Source of the DNA: Rhizopus arrhizus
Lineage: Eukaryota > Mucoromycota > Mucoromycetes > Mucorales > Rhizopodaceae
Length of the DNA: 64,000 nt
NCBI GenBank assembly: GCA_024220505.1
Contig: JAKZZE010000037.1
Span: 248,001-312,000 of the forward strand
Reading direction: 5' to 3'
Every line of letters begins with the position of its first letter. Position 1 is the stretch's first letter. This document shows, in pieces, positions 46,932-58,026 of this stretch. The position numbers and the translations under genes were made by a program. The notes beneath the pieces were generated by a model. The model ran no database searches and was not told the origin of the DNA. It saw nothing but the letters and a program-made list of their open reading frames with translations.

Positions 46932-47282
46932 TTAATAAATACCCAAGTTACTATTATTATTTGAATTATTTCTCCAGGATACAGGTGTTGATGATGTTGT
47001 GATAGGAGCAGTGATTTTGGATGATGCTGGATGCCAAGCAGATGGATGCATAAAATGGGAAGGTAAAGGTATAGCTAAGTGGTCGGATGACTCTATGGCA
47101 GGTGGTATTGGTGATGGAGCTGTTAGATCAAGCCCTTCGGCCCAAAAATCTTTATGGTTTTGCCAGTGTACAAGAAAGCCATTGGGTGGAGGTAGACTAG
47201 GTATCAAGGAGAGTATGATGTAAGCCAAGCCAAAAGTAAACGCAAGAATGGACACAATGATATTGAAAGCTATTCTGCTCAT
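46932..47282 (-). CDS. Small predicted membrane protein, unknown function
   Basis: A single exon of 116 residues. The N-terminus MSRIAFNIIVSILAFTFGLA, continuing to about residue 29, is one long hydrophobic helix, either a signal anchor or an uncleaved signal. The rest is Pro/Ser-rich, and the last 10 residues are Asn-rich. I recognise no domain. It is supported by an open frame with good amino-acid composition and a plausible topology, but not by homology. Confidence 0.45.
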   Translation of the reverse strand: MSRIAFNIIVSILAFTFGLAYIILSLIPSLPPPNGFLVHWQNHKDFWAEGLDLTAPSPIPPAIESSDHLAIPLPSHFMHPSAWHPASSKITAPITTSSTPVSWRNNSNNNSNLGIY

Positions 47283-47896
47283 AATAAGACATCCTAAACT
47301 TCTGAATGATTAATATCTTTGAATTATATCTATTGAAGGCCTTTACAATAGTATAATTAAACCTTTTCCTCTGTGTAAGGAAAGAAAGCCAAAATAAGCT
47401 TGTGTAAATGGAATAGGTGCTACAAATTCGTGTAATACTAGAAATGAACATATAAGCCTTTGGTTGAATGAGTAAAAAAAAAAAAGAATAGGGAAAATAT
47501 TAGTTTACGTGCAGTAAATAGTTTGTATAATATCCATCAAAGTACCATCCTTTGCTTTTAAGATTGAACCTGAGAATATTAATACATACAAAGAAATGTT
47601 TGTAATGTTTATAACTAGGTAGCTAATATTTTCAAATTTCGCTCGAGATATTCGCTTCATTGTAGGAACATTAAAATAAATCTAAGCTTTCTTTTGTTTT
47701 GAAGGTTTAATAAAAGTAACCAAAGCAGTTAAAAATAAATCATTGGCGTTTTCTCCTTAATTCCCTTTCGGAATATTTTTATTATTGCAATTTCGTCTTG
47801 AGGTTTCTGTGATTTGCTTTTTTCTTTAGCAGCAAATAACTTAAATAGGTATGATCTAAATAATAGTAAAAGGGGTGTCTGTATCAAGTTTTATTA
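47283..47896. other. Intergenic region
   Basis: About 610 bp between the small membrane-protein gene start and the end of the VPS16 gene. No recognisable feature. Confidence 0.45.
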
Positions 47897-50800
47897 TTAT
47901 TTTGCATTGAGTTGAGCAAGAAGTGAATCCAGTTCCTGAGTAACAAGATGATTTGTACACTTTGCTCGAACTTGTCTTAAACCTTCTACATCTTTGTTCA
48001 AGAATGCTTGTTCACCTGCTTCTTTGAACGCGCCGATCTTTATGAATAACATAGGTCTCACTGGTGGATCACACTTAAGGATATATTTTGATGCTTCTTG
48101 GTATTGTTTAGCTTTTATGCATTCTTCTACAAATGGCTTTTTTTTTCTGATGTGTTAATAAGGAGTATCAATCTTCAGTACACTATTTACTTACTTCATA
48201 ACCAATAGGTGACCTTTTGCTCTTTGCAAGTTTCTCCAAATTTTCCCAATCTCTAACTTCTACTAAGGCTCGAAGCTTAACCCACCAAAACCTATAAAAA
48301 GAAGTCAAACAGTGTTTCTTCATATTCATTAAAAGATGTACCTTTTATCAGGTACTTTAAAGTCAGTCTTAACTTTGGCTGCTTTGTTATGCTGGCCAAG
48401 CGTAGTACATTTATAAATTGTTTCGCTCACCGACAGTCCAGTGAAAGATTGTTGCATATCCTTTTCTAGAGCTGTTTGATATTGAAGCAATTTTATCGCG
48501 TCATCCACAGCCTATTATGATATACATATTAAGAACAAATCCATTGAAGTATCAAGATCAATTTACTTTTGCCTCAAATGCTTGCTCTCGCTGTTCATTG
48601 TATGCCTTATTTGCTATCTTAAGCTTTTTGATACGTTCTGTAATATCCTATAGATACTAATATTTAATGCTTGCACGCTAGAAATTGAGTAACTACCTTA
48701 TCATTAAACCCTTCAAGCAACATAAAGTTGGCGCTATCTAATCTTCGATCATCTTGATAATAAAAGTCCTTGAGTAGTTCTGTATCTTGCTCTTTACAGT
48801 AAACTTCGAGTAGATTACAAGCCATGGGCTTATTATTAATAACACGAAAGAATTCACCAAGTGGTAATTTCCTTTTCAAGTGAAATATAACCAAATAGAC
48901 TATAGAATATATTATACATTACAGATCCGTTCAACAAAGTTCCACTTACCTAGATCAGTGTCTCCGCTCTCTATTGCTTTTATTAATGCTGTTTCGTCTT
49001 CTTGCATAGAAAGCAATAACGGCACCTGATCTGCTGCCCTAGGTTCATAATCTAATAATTTTGTGGCCAATCTTGTCTGTCCAGCATCGTGTGCCGTTTT
49101 CGCAATCTCAGCATAAGAAAGCCCTGGCTTCTTTGCTAGTTTATCCACAATAATTCTGCAAATAGCCTCCTCGTCTTCTGTAGATGATTTGATCTTTTCA
49201 CATGCCCAATGAATAAGAATTCTATCTGTTCGTAATTGAAGGTATTCAGATATTCGAATTGCTAATAAATGATGATTGCGGTTAACTAGACGATCTATTA
49301 ACAGCTCAGGTCCTTGACGTTTGTATCTATCAGAATTACATAAATTACTCTTTTTTCTTCTTATTTTTTTTAAATATACATACTGTATATAAGTCAAAGG
49401 TATACCAACATCATAGTATCTCGCTGCATTTAAAACACGGATTGTTTGAGCCATGTCTACAAAGCTACTAGCATTATAGTTTTCAAGAAAGCATTTACCA
49501 AATGATGCAGCTTTCAATAAAGTACGCTGATAATAGTGTTGAAATTCAAAACCTGCTGCTTCAATACAACTATCTACTGCATCCACTAATTCTGTCTTGA
49601 TAGTACGAATATTTTCGTCAGCTTTTGGACTTTTACGCTTTTAATAAAGTATGTTTAGTTTTGTTCAGTCATAACACTCAAATTTTTTTGTTTACCTCAT
49701 AATGATCAAGTGCATCATATAACATGGCAGGTGGATCTGTTGAACCAATCTTGAATATTTTTTCTGTTGAAGCTAAAAACAAGAGATAAGTCTATCTTTT
49801 TGAATCAAGCGTTTTTAATTTACCTGGTACTTTTTGCAGCAGTTCACACTTATCATTACTCATAACCCTCACACCATCAATTTCCGATACAAGGTGTATA
49901 GGTTCATCATAACTGTACTTTATCCAATCACCATAAGGTCCTACAATCAACATAATCCTTTCCCAATAGAGAACAACTGCATCCGTACCACACCAAACTA
50001 ATTGTTGGGGAGGTATCTTTGATTTGGTTGAATATTCTGATATATTCTTTTGAAAATCAGTAGAGACCACCCAAAGTTTACCATCCGCTGTAAACAAAGC
50101 CAAAAATTTACCATTCGGTGAAACGGCCATTTTAGTAAAGGGGCCCTGAGTTAAATGCTGATCTGTCGCCTCATTACTGTCTACTACCAAGATGGTCTGT
50201 CCTGTAGCAATCAATACCTCGACATGTCTACTGAGGGTAAATTGAGGAGAAACTACAGTCCAACTATTAGGTGGTTCATCTAAACGAATATCTGCTAAAG
50301 GCTTTGGCTGTGGTTCGAGAAAATTGGTGATCGAGATGAGCTGATATTTTCCCGTCATTGCAACTAAACCACCTCCCCATATTTGACAATCAATGATAGT
50401 CTCGTCTTTTGCATCCTTTGCTATATATTAGCATGCTGGATAATAAAAATGATATAAAGTTACCCTTCCGAGTGAAAACTGAGTAAATTGACCTTGAAGT
50501 GTATATAATCTAACAGATCCATCTTCAGTAACTACAACCAGTTGTTCTTGTTCTGTCCAACCTAGACCAACAATCCTCCCTTTATCCCACTTTTTTGTAT
50601 AAAGAAAAAATTACTAAGAAGAAAAAGAGGTTGTTTTTGTGCTTTATACCTGAATTTGTTCAATAAGTTTACCAGCGCTAGTATAAATATATATTGTTGG
50701 CTTGATAGGTTGCTGTTTTTGTAACAATAATACTTTTCGGTCATCTCTTATCATGGCTACACTTCCTGTTAGTATCTCTCTCTAGCGACATATTTATCTT

Positions 50801-51070
50801 CAACATTACCAATAGGTCCACCATACTGTGCTCCAGCTATCATAAACTTTGATAAGTCAGACTGATTCCAAGATAAAGAGTATATTTCTTGTTTTCTAAT
50901 GATAAACAAAAGACGTTATATAGTGCTTTTCCATATTTTTTTTTAATTTTTGCTTACTTGTAAAAACGATCCTATATACATTTTACAATATCAGTTCCAA
51001 AATTATAAAAGCTTTGCAAATTTTTATTTACATGAAGTTCAGTCCAATCTGCTGTTGGATTCGGAGCCAT
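47897..51070 (-). CDS. VPS16: Vps16, HOPS/CORVET core subunit
   Basis: Fourteen exons, from a 13-codon first exon (51070-51032) and a 14-nt second exon (50971-50958) to 48136-47897, encode 823 residues, the usual Vps16 length. The N-terminal half is a beta-propeller ([26 protein letters not shown]). The C-terminal half is an alpha-solenoid ([66 protein letters not shown]). Vps16 binds Vps33 and forms the core of the HOPS and CORVET tethers for endosome-vacuole fusion. Splice junctions that decide frame include acceptor 50416 and donor 49383. All 14 exons join in phase. Confidence 0.92.
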
Positions 51071-52073
51071 TTGTAAAGAAAAAAAGAGAAATATAGTACA
51101 AGTTCAGGTTTTGAAACAAATACTTTGTGTAAGCATCAATTTAAAGTCCACACAAGGCCCTTAATTTTAACGTTTGACTACATAAACGTGGGGTTTAATA
51201 GTAACGTTATGATATTCATAAGTAAAGTTCACGATATACAATTTAAAAATGGCCTCTTTTTTGTTGTTTTACAATTAAAATTAACTTTGTGAGTGTCTAA
51301 AGAAGAAGTAAAACACCAGGTAAAAGAACATAGATTAATTTATGGAATTACCTGTAGCTTACATTTTAAATCTGGATACTTATTCTACCCTTCAGCGAAG
51401 CATCTAATTACTTGGTAATGAAATATACCTATCCGTAAGTCACGCTCCTTTCAGGCTGCTTTTTACTTCCTTCGTTAGCTAGCCATTCGTCTCATCCATT
51501 CTGAGCTTGGCCACGTTTATTACTATAATTGTTCTGTTTCATATCCGCCTTTTCCTACGGAACAGTTCTCGGATTGATCATCGCAGAACTTAAGCTGATA
51601 TTTAACACACCCCTTCTACTCGCTAAATACCGCTTACTCGTTGCTTTTTTATGACCCGATTGTGGCTGTTAGCACATAACGAAGATACTACATACTCATC
51701 AAATTGATTTGATGAAATAAAAACAAATTATCATAATGAAATAAACAAGAAACTTTTCCTTTTAAAAAAATTTAAATTCTTCTCTGGATTCTATTTTAGC
51801 TATAGAACCATTATAAGAATATCATCTTGATCAATATCACTTTTGATTACTAATGATTTTCATGACTAGACTGTATGAAACTGAAGAATTTATATGCAAA
51901 TAGGTGGGATCATTCATATATAGAATATATGGCTTTGTATAGCAAAGTACGTAAAAGAGCATGAGCTTTAAACCTCTAGCCATTTAGAAAAGCTCTGGTC
52001 ATACTTAAAAGCCTTTTTCTCTTTACGAAAGTGATGCGAATGAATATTTATTAGTGGAGAATATACAGGAATC
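51071..52073. other. Intergenic region, nothing firm
   Basis: About 1 kb upstream of VPS16. A locally more GC-rich patch (about 51400-51680) gives short open fragments in two forward frames that vaguely resemble retroelement sequence, but I cannot assign a family. Confidence 0.4.
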
Positions 52074-52628
52074 TTAAGATGCTACTTTACTTGAAACAGT
52101 TTTTTGTTCTTCTAATGGAGATGAAAGTATTGATTCTTTTGATGAACAAGAGTGTATGTCGTCATCAAGGACCGGTAATGATTCAGTTTCTAAAGATGTG
52201 AGTATTATGCCTCTTCGACGGGAGATCAAGTTTTTTGTAGATTTTGATGATTGTAAAATGCTATTAAATGCTTGCTTTGAGAGCTTGTTGAGATTTGATA
52301 AGCGAAGATTGATAGAAACCAGCCAGATGTCAAGCTCGTGTTCAGAATTGCATTCCATAGTCCATGTCTTTTGACATTTAGAGTTCTTTTCTTTATATTT
52401 TTCAGTCATCTTAAGCTTAAAGCAGTAATTATGATTAAAATAGCTTGTTTTTTCTACATTGGATACATCGCGCAGGTTAATAGTATTTGAGGCGTCTATA
52501 GAATATTCATTCTTATAATATCTTAATTCTGTATCTAACAATACAAAATATCTTGATTGCCACTTGGATGATCTAAATTTGTTTGCACTTGATAATTTGT
52601 GTAGCCAACCAGAGGTTGTATAATTCAT
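52074..52628 (-). CDS. Small PH-domain protein
   Basis: A single exon of 184 residues. A PH domain occupies about residues 1-115: TSGWLHKLSSANKFRSSKWQSRYFVLLDTELRYYK, then a C-terminal helix around HELDIWLVSINLRL with the invariant Trp. The tail is serine-rich with an acidic end. The protein probably binds membrane phosphoinositides; there is no other domain. The frame extends 33 codons upstream to an earlier ATG, but the PH domain starts right after the ATG at 52628, which is preferred. Confidence 0.75.
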   Translation of the reverse strand: MNYTTSGWLHKLSSANKFRSSKWQSRYFVLLDTELRYYKNEYSIDASNTINLRDVSNVEKTSYFNHNYCFKLKMTEKYKEKNSKCQKTWTMECNSEHELDIWLVSINLRLSNLNKLSKQAFNSILQSSKSTKNLISRRRGIILTSLETESLPVLDDDIHSCSSKESILSSPLEEQKTVSSKVAS

Positions 52629-54939
52629 TTTGAATGTAAAAGAAGAAAAAGCTCTGGGGATAAAGATGCTTGTATTTATACTGAGCATATTGTACCAAGA
52701 GTCTGGGCATTTTTTTTTGTTACACATCTAAAGATATCATAATGTTTTTTAAGATATTCATTAACAAATTGCTTTTTTTAGATTTTACGTTGAACAAATC
52801 GTTCAATTAAAAAAACTAAAAATCTCACTAAAAAAAATTAATAACATGTCAAGAGGCTTCACCGAGTCTAGACAAGAAAATATACTTGGATTCTCGAACC
52901 TTACACAGCTTTATTTCCACATAAAGTAGCTATGTCTTTAAATGCAGTACAGTTTTTAATGACTTGGTTTTGAAGAAGCAAACCCAAAAAATAAACTATA
53001 CTTTGCAATAGACCTTTATAAACCCTTCCTCTCCCAAGCGTTTTTGTAATGAATAAGCCCGTATTGGATTACTTATGCTTTGCCTTTTTTATAAAGATAT
53101 AAAACAAATAAATTATATTATTCGGTGAGTAAAGTTGTGGCGTATGTTTTAATAGATTTGTTGGTTACATAATAGCCAAGTTACTTTATTTCAATACAGT
53201 ATGCATTCTGTATAATAAGCATGAATCTTAAGTCAAATGAATACACGCAAAAGTATCTATTTGCTATTATTTATATGATCATATAATGTTGTAAAAATTA
53301 AGCTATGGGTTTATATCACAAAAAGGAATCTATTGGTCCGAAATATGATGGCTGCTATTGAGTCACTTAATAAAAAAACAGTGAGGAAATTACTTTCAAG
53401 CAACATATCCCTCGTTTTACTGTTTTGCTATGAAAAGATAAATAAATCATTGCCAAGAAATTTCCTATTGTCATCCACTTTACCAACCAAGCTTGGATTA
53501 CGCTTATTTTTAGTAAAGGGCATGATATGGATCATTGACTATCAGCTATTATTTTTAGGCACCGCAGGTTACTTTTTTAAAGGAGGTGAACGTAGAAGAT
53601 GCATTCACTTAATTAAGAAAAGCCAAGCATAAGGAAATGAAGTAGCTCGTTCCAATATTTGAATGTTGATCACAAAGAGGGTAATATATACCGTCGAACA
53701 AGCCTTATATCTTAAGCTCCAAATGTAGCAGTAACAAAATAGATCAAGTAGGCTTTTTTTTTTTTAAAAAAAAAGGGGGCTATTACTGGTTATTAGTCAA
53801 TTCTATATACATTGCTTGTCAGCAACTACAGCCCAATAATCCATAATTTGTTCCATGTGCCATGTTAGGATAGATAGCGGTGAGGTATTGATTATTAAAA
53901 CTAAACATAGGTCTATACTACAACGGTTCCATCGTCCTTTGGACAATCTTTTGAAAAAGTTGGTCGAACTTTAGATAGAATTTGGTAGCTTTTTGAGTAT
54001 AGTTTGAATTAAAAAAGGATATCAAATTGCTTGTTTTGTTCAAATACTTTCAGTCCTATACATTTAGTCATATGCAATAAGGACATAGCAATACGTTTAA
54101 ATAGGACGTCTATTTAAATAGCCAACAAACTGATCTACAGAATGCTAAATGAAGGCAACTCTAGTTGTTTCAATTCGAAGTCTTTTAATTCTTGATACAT
54201 TTTAAAATCTGTTAGACACTTCAATGGAGACAATTTTCCCTCAACAAGCGTAGTCGTTTCTCTTCCTTCGTCAATAATGCTTTCATTAAATAAACAAATA
54301 ATAATGATTATAAAATAAAATAAAAACTTAACGGAAGGCTTTTTTGTTATTCTTCTTTTTATTTGTTACTTCGTTTGATTCAAATGCTTCACCAAAAGGT
54401 AAGCCTTCTGAGACTGGCACGTTGGTTGCCTCTTTCTTTTCCGTTTTGTCTTACCGTACTTTCATATGAAGTAATACGTCTCCTTCAGTAATAAACAAGC
54501 TTTCAATGCCTCTTTGGACATATGGAAAACAGCAGTAGCATTTCTCTTATTAACCTGAATCTGACGTTCGATTCAATTGGCAACTTTTTTTTTTGTAAAG
54601 GCATTATGCCAGGAATTTTATTAGAAAATTTAATAGTCACTTGCAAGCAGCAGTTATTTATCGAAAGTCGGAAAAACATAAGCCAAAATAAAACTATTCA
54701 AATATGAAATGTCCCCAGACATACAAGAGTGGCCTGAAAGACAGCCTCTGGGGCAAACTGTTGTTCATTGAAAATTGCCAAACAGCGAGCATGCCAATAG
54801 TTATAGACAAGGAACCAAAGAAATGTTTCCAGATACGGTCCTAGACTTCAATTTTTTTAGGACAAAAAACTATAATGTGTTGCTCATCTGAGATATTTGC
54901 AGATAATTAAGTGAGAAATAGAAAGGAAATAGTACTTGA
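52629..54939. other. Intergenic region with possible decayed minus-strand gene
   Basis: About 2.3 kb. On the minus strand between 54520 and 54148, adjacent open pieces (KEATNVPVSEGLPFGEAFES, then IIDEGRETTTLVEGKLSPLK) look coding. However, they need an unusual splice or a frameshift, and no start was found; they may be the remains of a gene. A 99-codon plus-strand frame at 53333-53632 has no recognisable domain. Confidence 0.35.
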
Positions 54940-55152
54940 TGTTTAGGAAAGGGAGGTTTTAGGTAAAATGTAGTATAGCAACAAAGATAAAGAAATACTG
55001 TTAGAACTTGGTATCTCCTTATTAAATTTGATTTATTCAAGAATAAAAAGGAGCAAGAGAGGACGAGACTCGATGAAGAGATTGCTTTATTTAATAAGAA
55101 AATGATACTCTATTTATACTTTTCATACACGGATAATATTTCATGTCATGGA
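54940..55152 (-). repeat. Relic LTR in opposite orientation, first half
   Basis: Starting TGTTTAGGAAAGGGAGG, this stretch matches the reverse complement of the 3' end of the 660-bp LTR (clear over about 54940-55040, including a 20-plus-base run around ATACTGTTAGAACTTGG), with many differences. It is therefore a related but older element inserted the other way round. The new gypsy element begins immediately after it, and its other half seems to continue after 63803. Confidence 0.65.
55148..55152. repeat. Target site duplication of the gypsy element (left copy)
   Basis: ATGGA directly before the left LTR, repeated at 63799-63803 directly after the right LTR. A 5-bp duplication is usual for Ty3/gypsy integrases. 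Confidence 0.9.
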
Positions 55153-55812
55153 TGTTAAGGATACATAAGATTATAGTCACTTTATTTTAGTAAAAGGAAT
55201 CAGATATGATCCTGAATAATATGTTGACATAACTTGGAATCATTTATAACATTATTCCCAACACAGATCAATAAAATACTTTGATTAGATTTTTATATTA
55301 AGCTTTATTCATATTTACTTCACATAGTCAAATAAGATGACATGGTTGTAATATAGTTTAGTGATAGTATGAGCATGTTGAATAAGGAATGACGATTACT
55401 TACCGGATCATCATTAGTCATGAAAACATTTATCCTGACTGAGATATTATTGTTAGCAATGATATCCAATCACGGAACTAAAGGTCATTATATTCATCCG
55501 TACCGTCTCCTTAAATAGTCTTTATCCAGAGTTATCTGAAACCATCCCAATAGCATAATTGACAATACAAGCTAGGAACAGGCTAAACTAATAATTAGAA
55601 ATCGTAATCATCTATTCTGTCAAGTTGATTATAAATCTGTCCTAATTCTTTATCCGTATCATGTCTATAAATACTCTCACTTTTTACATGTAGAATTTAT
55701 TTTGATAAAATAATAGTTATCTTAACTTAATAAAGAGATACCAAGTTCTAACAGTATTTCTTTATCTTTGATTGCTATATTATATTTACCTAAAACTCCC
55801 CTATCCTAAACA
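55153..55812 (+). repeat. Left LTR
   Basis: 660 bp, TG...CA termini. Contains a probable promoter TATAAATA at 55666-55673, followed by the likely transcription start region. Same length as the right LTR. Confidence 0.95.
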
Positions 55813-55836
55813 TTTTTTACTGTTAATTACTTGCAA

Positions 55837-57370
55837 ATGAATTCTACTGTTGAAAACTCTGGTGTTAATACTGCTGAAACTAATTCTATGGGCGCAGCAA
55901 GTGGTTCCAATGACTATTCACAAGACTTCAATGAAGGGTCTTCCTTGTCTTCTGCTGGTATGTCTATTCAAGATGATTCAGCTATGGTTGTTGACTCTGT
56001 TTCTGGTTTTGTACCTTCTTCTATGGTGACAAATACGAAGGAGGACAACGTTGCCATTAATCTTACGCAACTGCGCAGTGAGATGGATGAGCAGTTGAAG
56101 ATGTTTTGTCATGTAAGGGCTTCAGGTGATGATGCAGCCATTGATGAAGCACTTCAAGGAATAGACAAAACAAAGCGCAGAATTGCAGCAATGTTAGAAT
56201 GTCAATCCTTTTTCAAGAAACTTGACATGCATCAAAACCCCACTGGAGGTAGCAATGCGGTTTCTGCTGGGCTTTCCTTGTCTCATAGGGATTTGCCTAA
56301 ATTTCAGTTGGCTACCAGTGTCCTTAGGCCCTTTCCAAATGAAGAGGTTTTTGAATCTGTGGAGCACTTCTTGACAAAATTTGAAAACATCATTGAGGGT
56401 TCCTCATATCAGAGTGTTGAGCATGTTTGGAAAAAGTTTTTGCCACTTTGCTTACCTTACAGTGACAATGCCTGGGTAGAGACCGAGCTCAAAAGATGTC
56501 GTAACTGGTCCGAAGCAAGACAAGCATTCGTAGATCATCATGGATCAAGCATGTCAAGTAGCTATTACAATGACTTGGTTTTTACAATGACGATGAGCAG
56601 CAAGGAATCTATTAGTGATTATTCTAAGAAATTTCTGCAAGCTGTTTTCTATGCGGGACTTCCTAAGGATGATCCACGTATCGCTGATCGTTTTTTGGCA
56701 TCGTTGACGCTACCTGTCCAAACAATCATCCGTATGACTGTGACAAGAGTAGAAGGAAAACGAAGCAGACCCCACAATTGGACGGTCGAGTACTTATCGC
56801 AAGTGGGACGTGATGTCCTTGGTGACGATAACAGTCTGTATGCTGAAGCCACTGCTATGATTCCTGGTGCAAATCGGGTAAAGAAGCAAGAAGGTGTAGG
56901 TCATGGGCTTGCAAGCAAGCATAGCATCAGCAAGCCTATCAAGGCAAACAAGTTGGCCAAATCTTTCTTTTGTTCCCATCATGGAAAAAATAACACTCAT
57001 AATTCCAATGATTGTTACAGCCTGAAGAATAGAGCTGAGAAGAGCACGGAGAAAAAAGAAAATAATTGTTACAAGTGCCATCAACCATGGTTTAAAGGCC
57101 ATGTATGCAAAAAAGATGAGCCTAGAAGAGTTCTTGCTGTTTCCAAGATAGAGAAACAAGAAGACAGTCAAATTGACAAGGCCACTGCCGAAGTTGAGGC
57201 GATGATGGAAGACTTGAGTTACGATTGTAAGTATCCAAGTAAAAACAAGGATAAAGCATGTAGTGATAACAGTGCATTTAACTTATTGACTCCCATCTTT
57301 ATAGAGAACGTAAAGCTTATTGGTTTGATTGATACTGGAAGCGATGCAAGTTTCATTGATATCATTTCTT
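55837..57370 (+). CDS. Gag and start of protease of the gypsy element (disrupted)
   Basis: About 511 codons before the Merlin insertion. The capsid-like region (about 150-330) is followed by two zinc-binding stretches: CSHHGKNNTHNSNDC and the knuckle CYKCHQPWFKGHVC, a variant CCHC as in other gypsy elements. Near the end is the aspartic protease active site LIDTGSDASFID. The frame then runs into the inserted transposon and stops at 57417 after a few foreign codons. The host frame and the pol frame are in register once the insert and one 8-bp repeat are discounted, so gag and pol were a single reading frame without programmed frameshift. The first ATG is at 55837. Confidence 0.87.
57363..57370. 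repeat. Target site duplication of the Merlin transposon (left copy)
   Basis: CATTTCTT, repeated exactly at 59581-59588. An 8-bp duplication fits Merlin/IS1016-type transposases. Confidence 0.87.
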
Positions 57371-57398
57371 GGATCTGTGAAAGATTTACCGTCCACAT
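57371..57398 (+). repeat. Left terminal inverted repeat of the Merlin transposon
   Basis: 28 bp from GGATCTG to the end of CCGTCCACAT. Pairs with the reverse complement of 59553-59580 at 23 of 28 positions or better. Confidence 0.85.
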
Positions 57399-57702
57399 AC
57401 TATATATACATATATAAACTCCGCGTGCGGAGTTTAATATGCTTAATATGGTTATTGGGGTCACAGAACACGATTCTGTTATTTTCAAGCGGAGTTTATT
57501 GTACCAAAAATGGTCAACTGCGAGATTCTCGAAGTTCCGTTGTTTTTTTCCTCCATCCTATTACTCCAAGCAAGAGTGCGGGCAAATACAAGGTCATTAA
57601 AAAAATCCGGGTCGAGATACGACTTCTGAAAGTCGAGAAAATCCGCGTCAAAAATCAGAAATTTGATGACAGAAGGACTTGCAAAACGAAAATTGGCAAA
57701 TC

Positions 57703-57776
57703 AGCATTCTTGGTCAAATAGCTATGTTGATAGCTTTCAAATGTGGAGGTCGTTGGTTCGATTCCCTGTAGATGCT
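57703..57776 (+). other. Degenerate tRNA-like block in the Merlin 5' region
   Basis: A 74-base stretch contains a perfect B-box GGTTCGATTCC (57755-57765). Its ends (AGCATTC and AGATGCT) can pair at six of seven acceptor-stem positions. A D-like stem (GGTC with GATA) is possible, but the anticodon and T stems are poor and U33 is missing. It could be a decayed tRNA gene, a tRNA-derived (SINE-like) fragment, or chance around one B-box. Confidence 0.25.
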
Positions 57777-58026
57777 CATACATTGTCGTCTACTTTTTGC
57801 ATTACTTTTACTCTAAGTTACTTAGCATTTTTTTTTCAAAATCTCAAGAGTTTCGGGAAAACTTTTGTCATCTCACTACGGCAAAACGAGCTTCCGTTGC
57901 GGAGATGCTTCGTATCTATCGGCTGTTCTCGGAATGATAACAAAGCTTGTAAAAAAATATAAAAAGAGATGCTTTTTGTTTTTTTTTTTCTTTCCTTCAT
58001 CTGTTTCTCCATTTCATAAAAACCTC

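Noticed and set aside
51400..51680. GC-richer patch with short retroelement-like peptides
   Set aside because: Could not be matched to a specific domain in any frame; too short to call.
53333..53632. Plus-strand 99-codon frame
   Set aside because: No family resemblance and lies in transposon-rich intergenic DNA; left unannotated.
57372..57417. Codons at the end of the gag frame past the insertion point
   Set aside because: They translate the Merlin terminal repeat and are not part of the retrotransposon protein.
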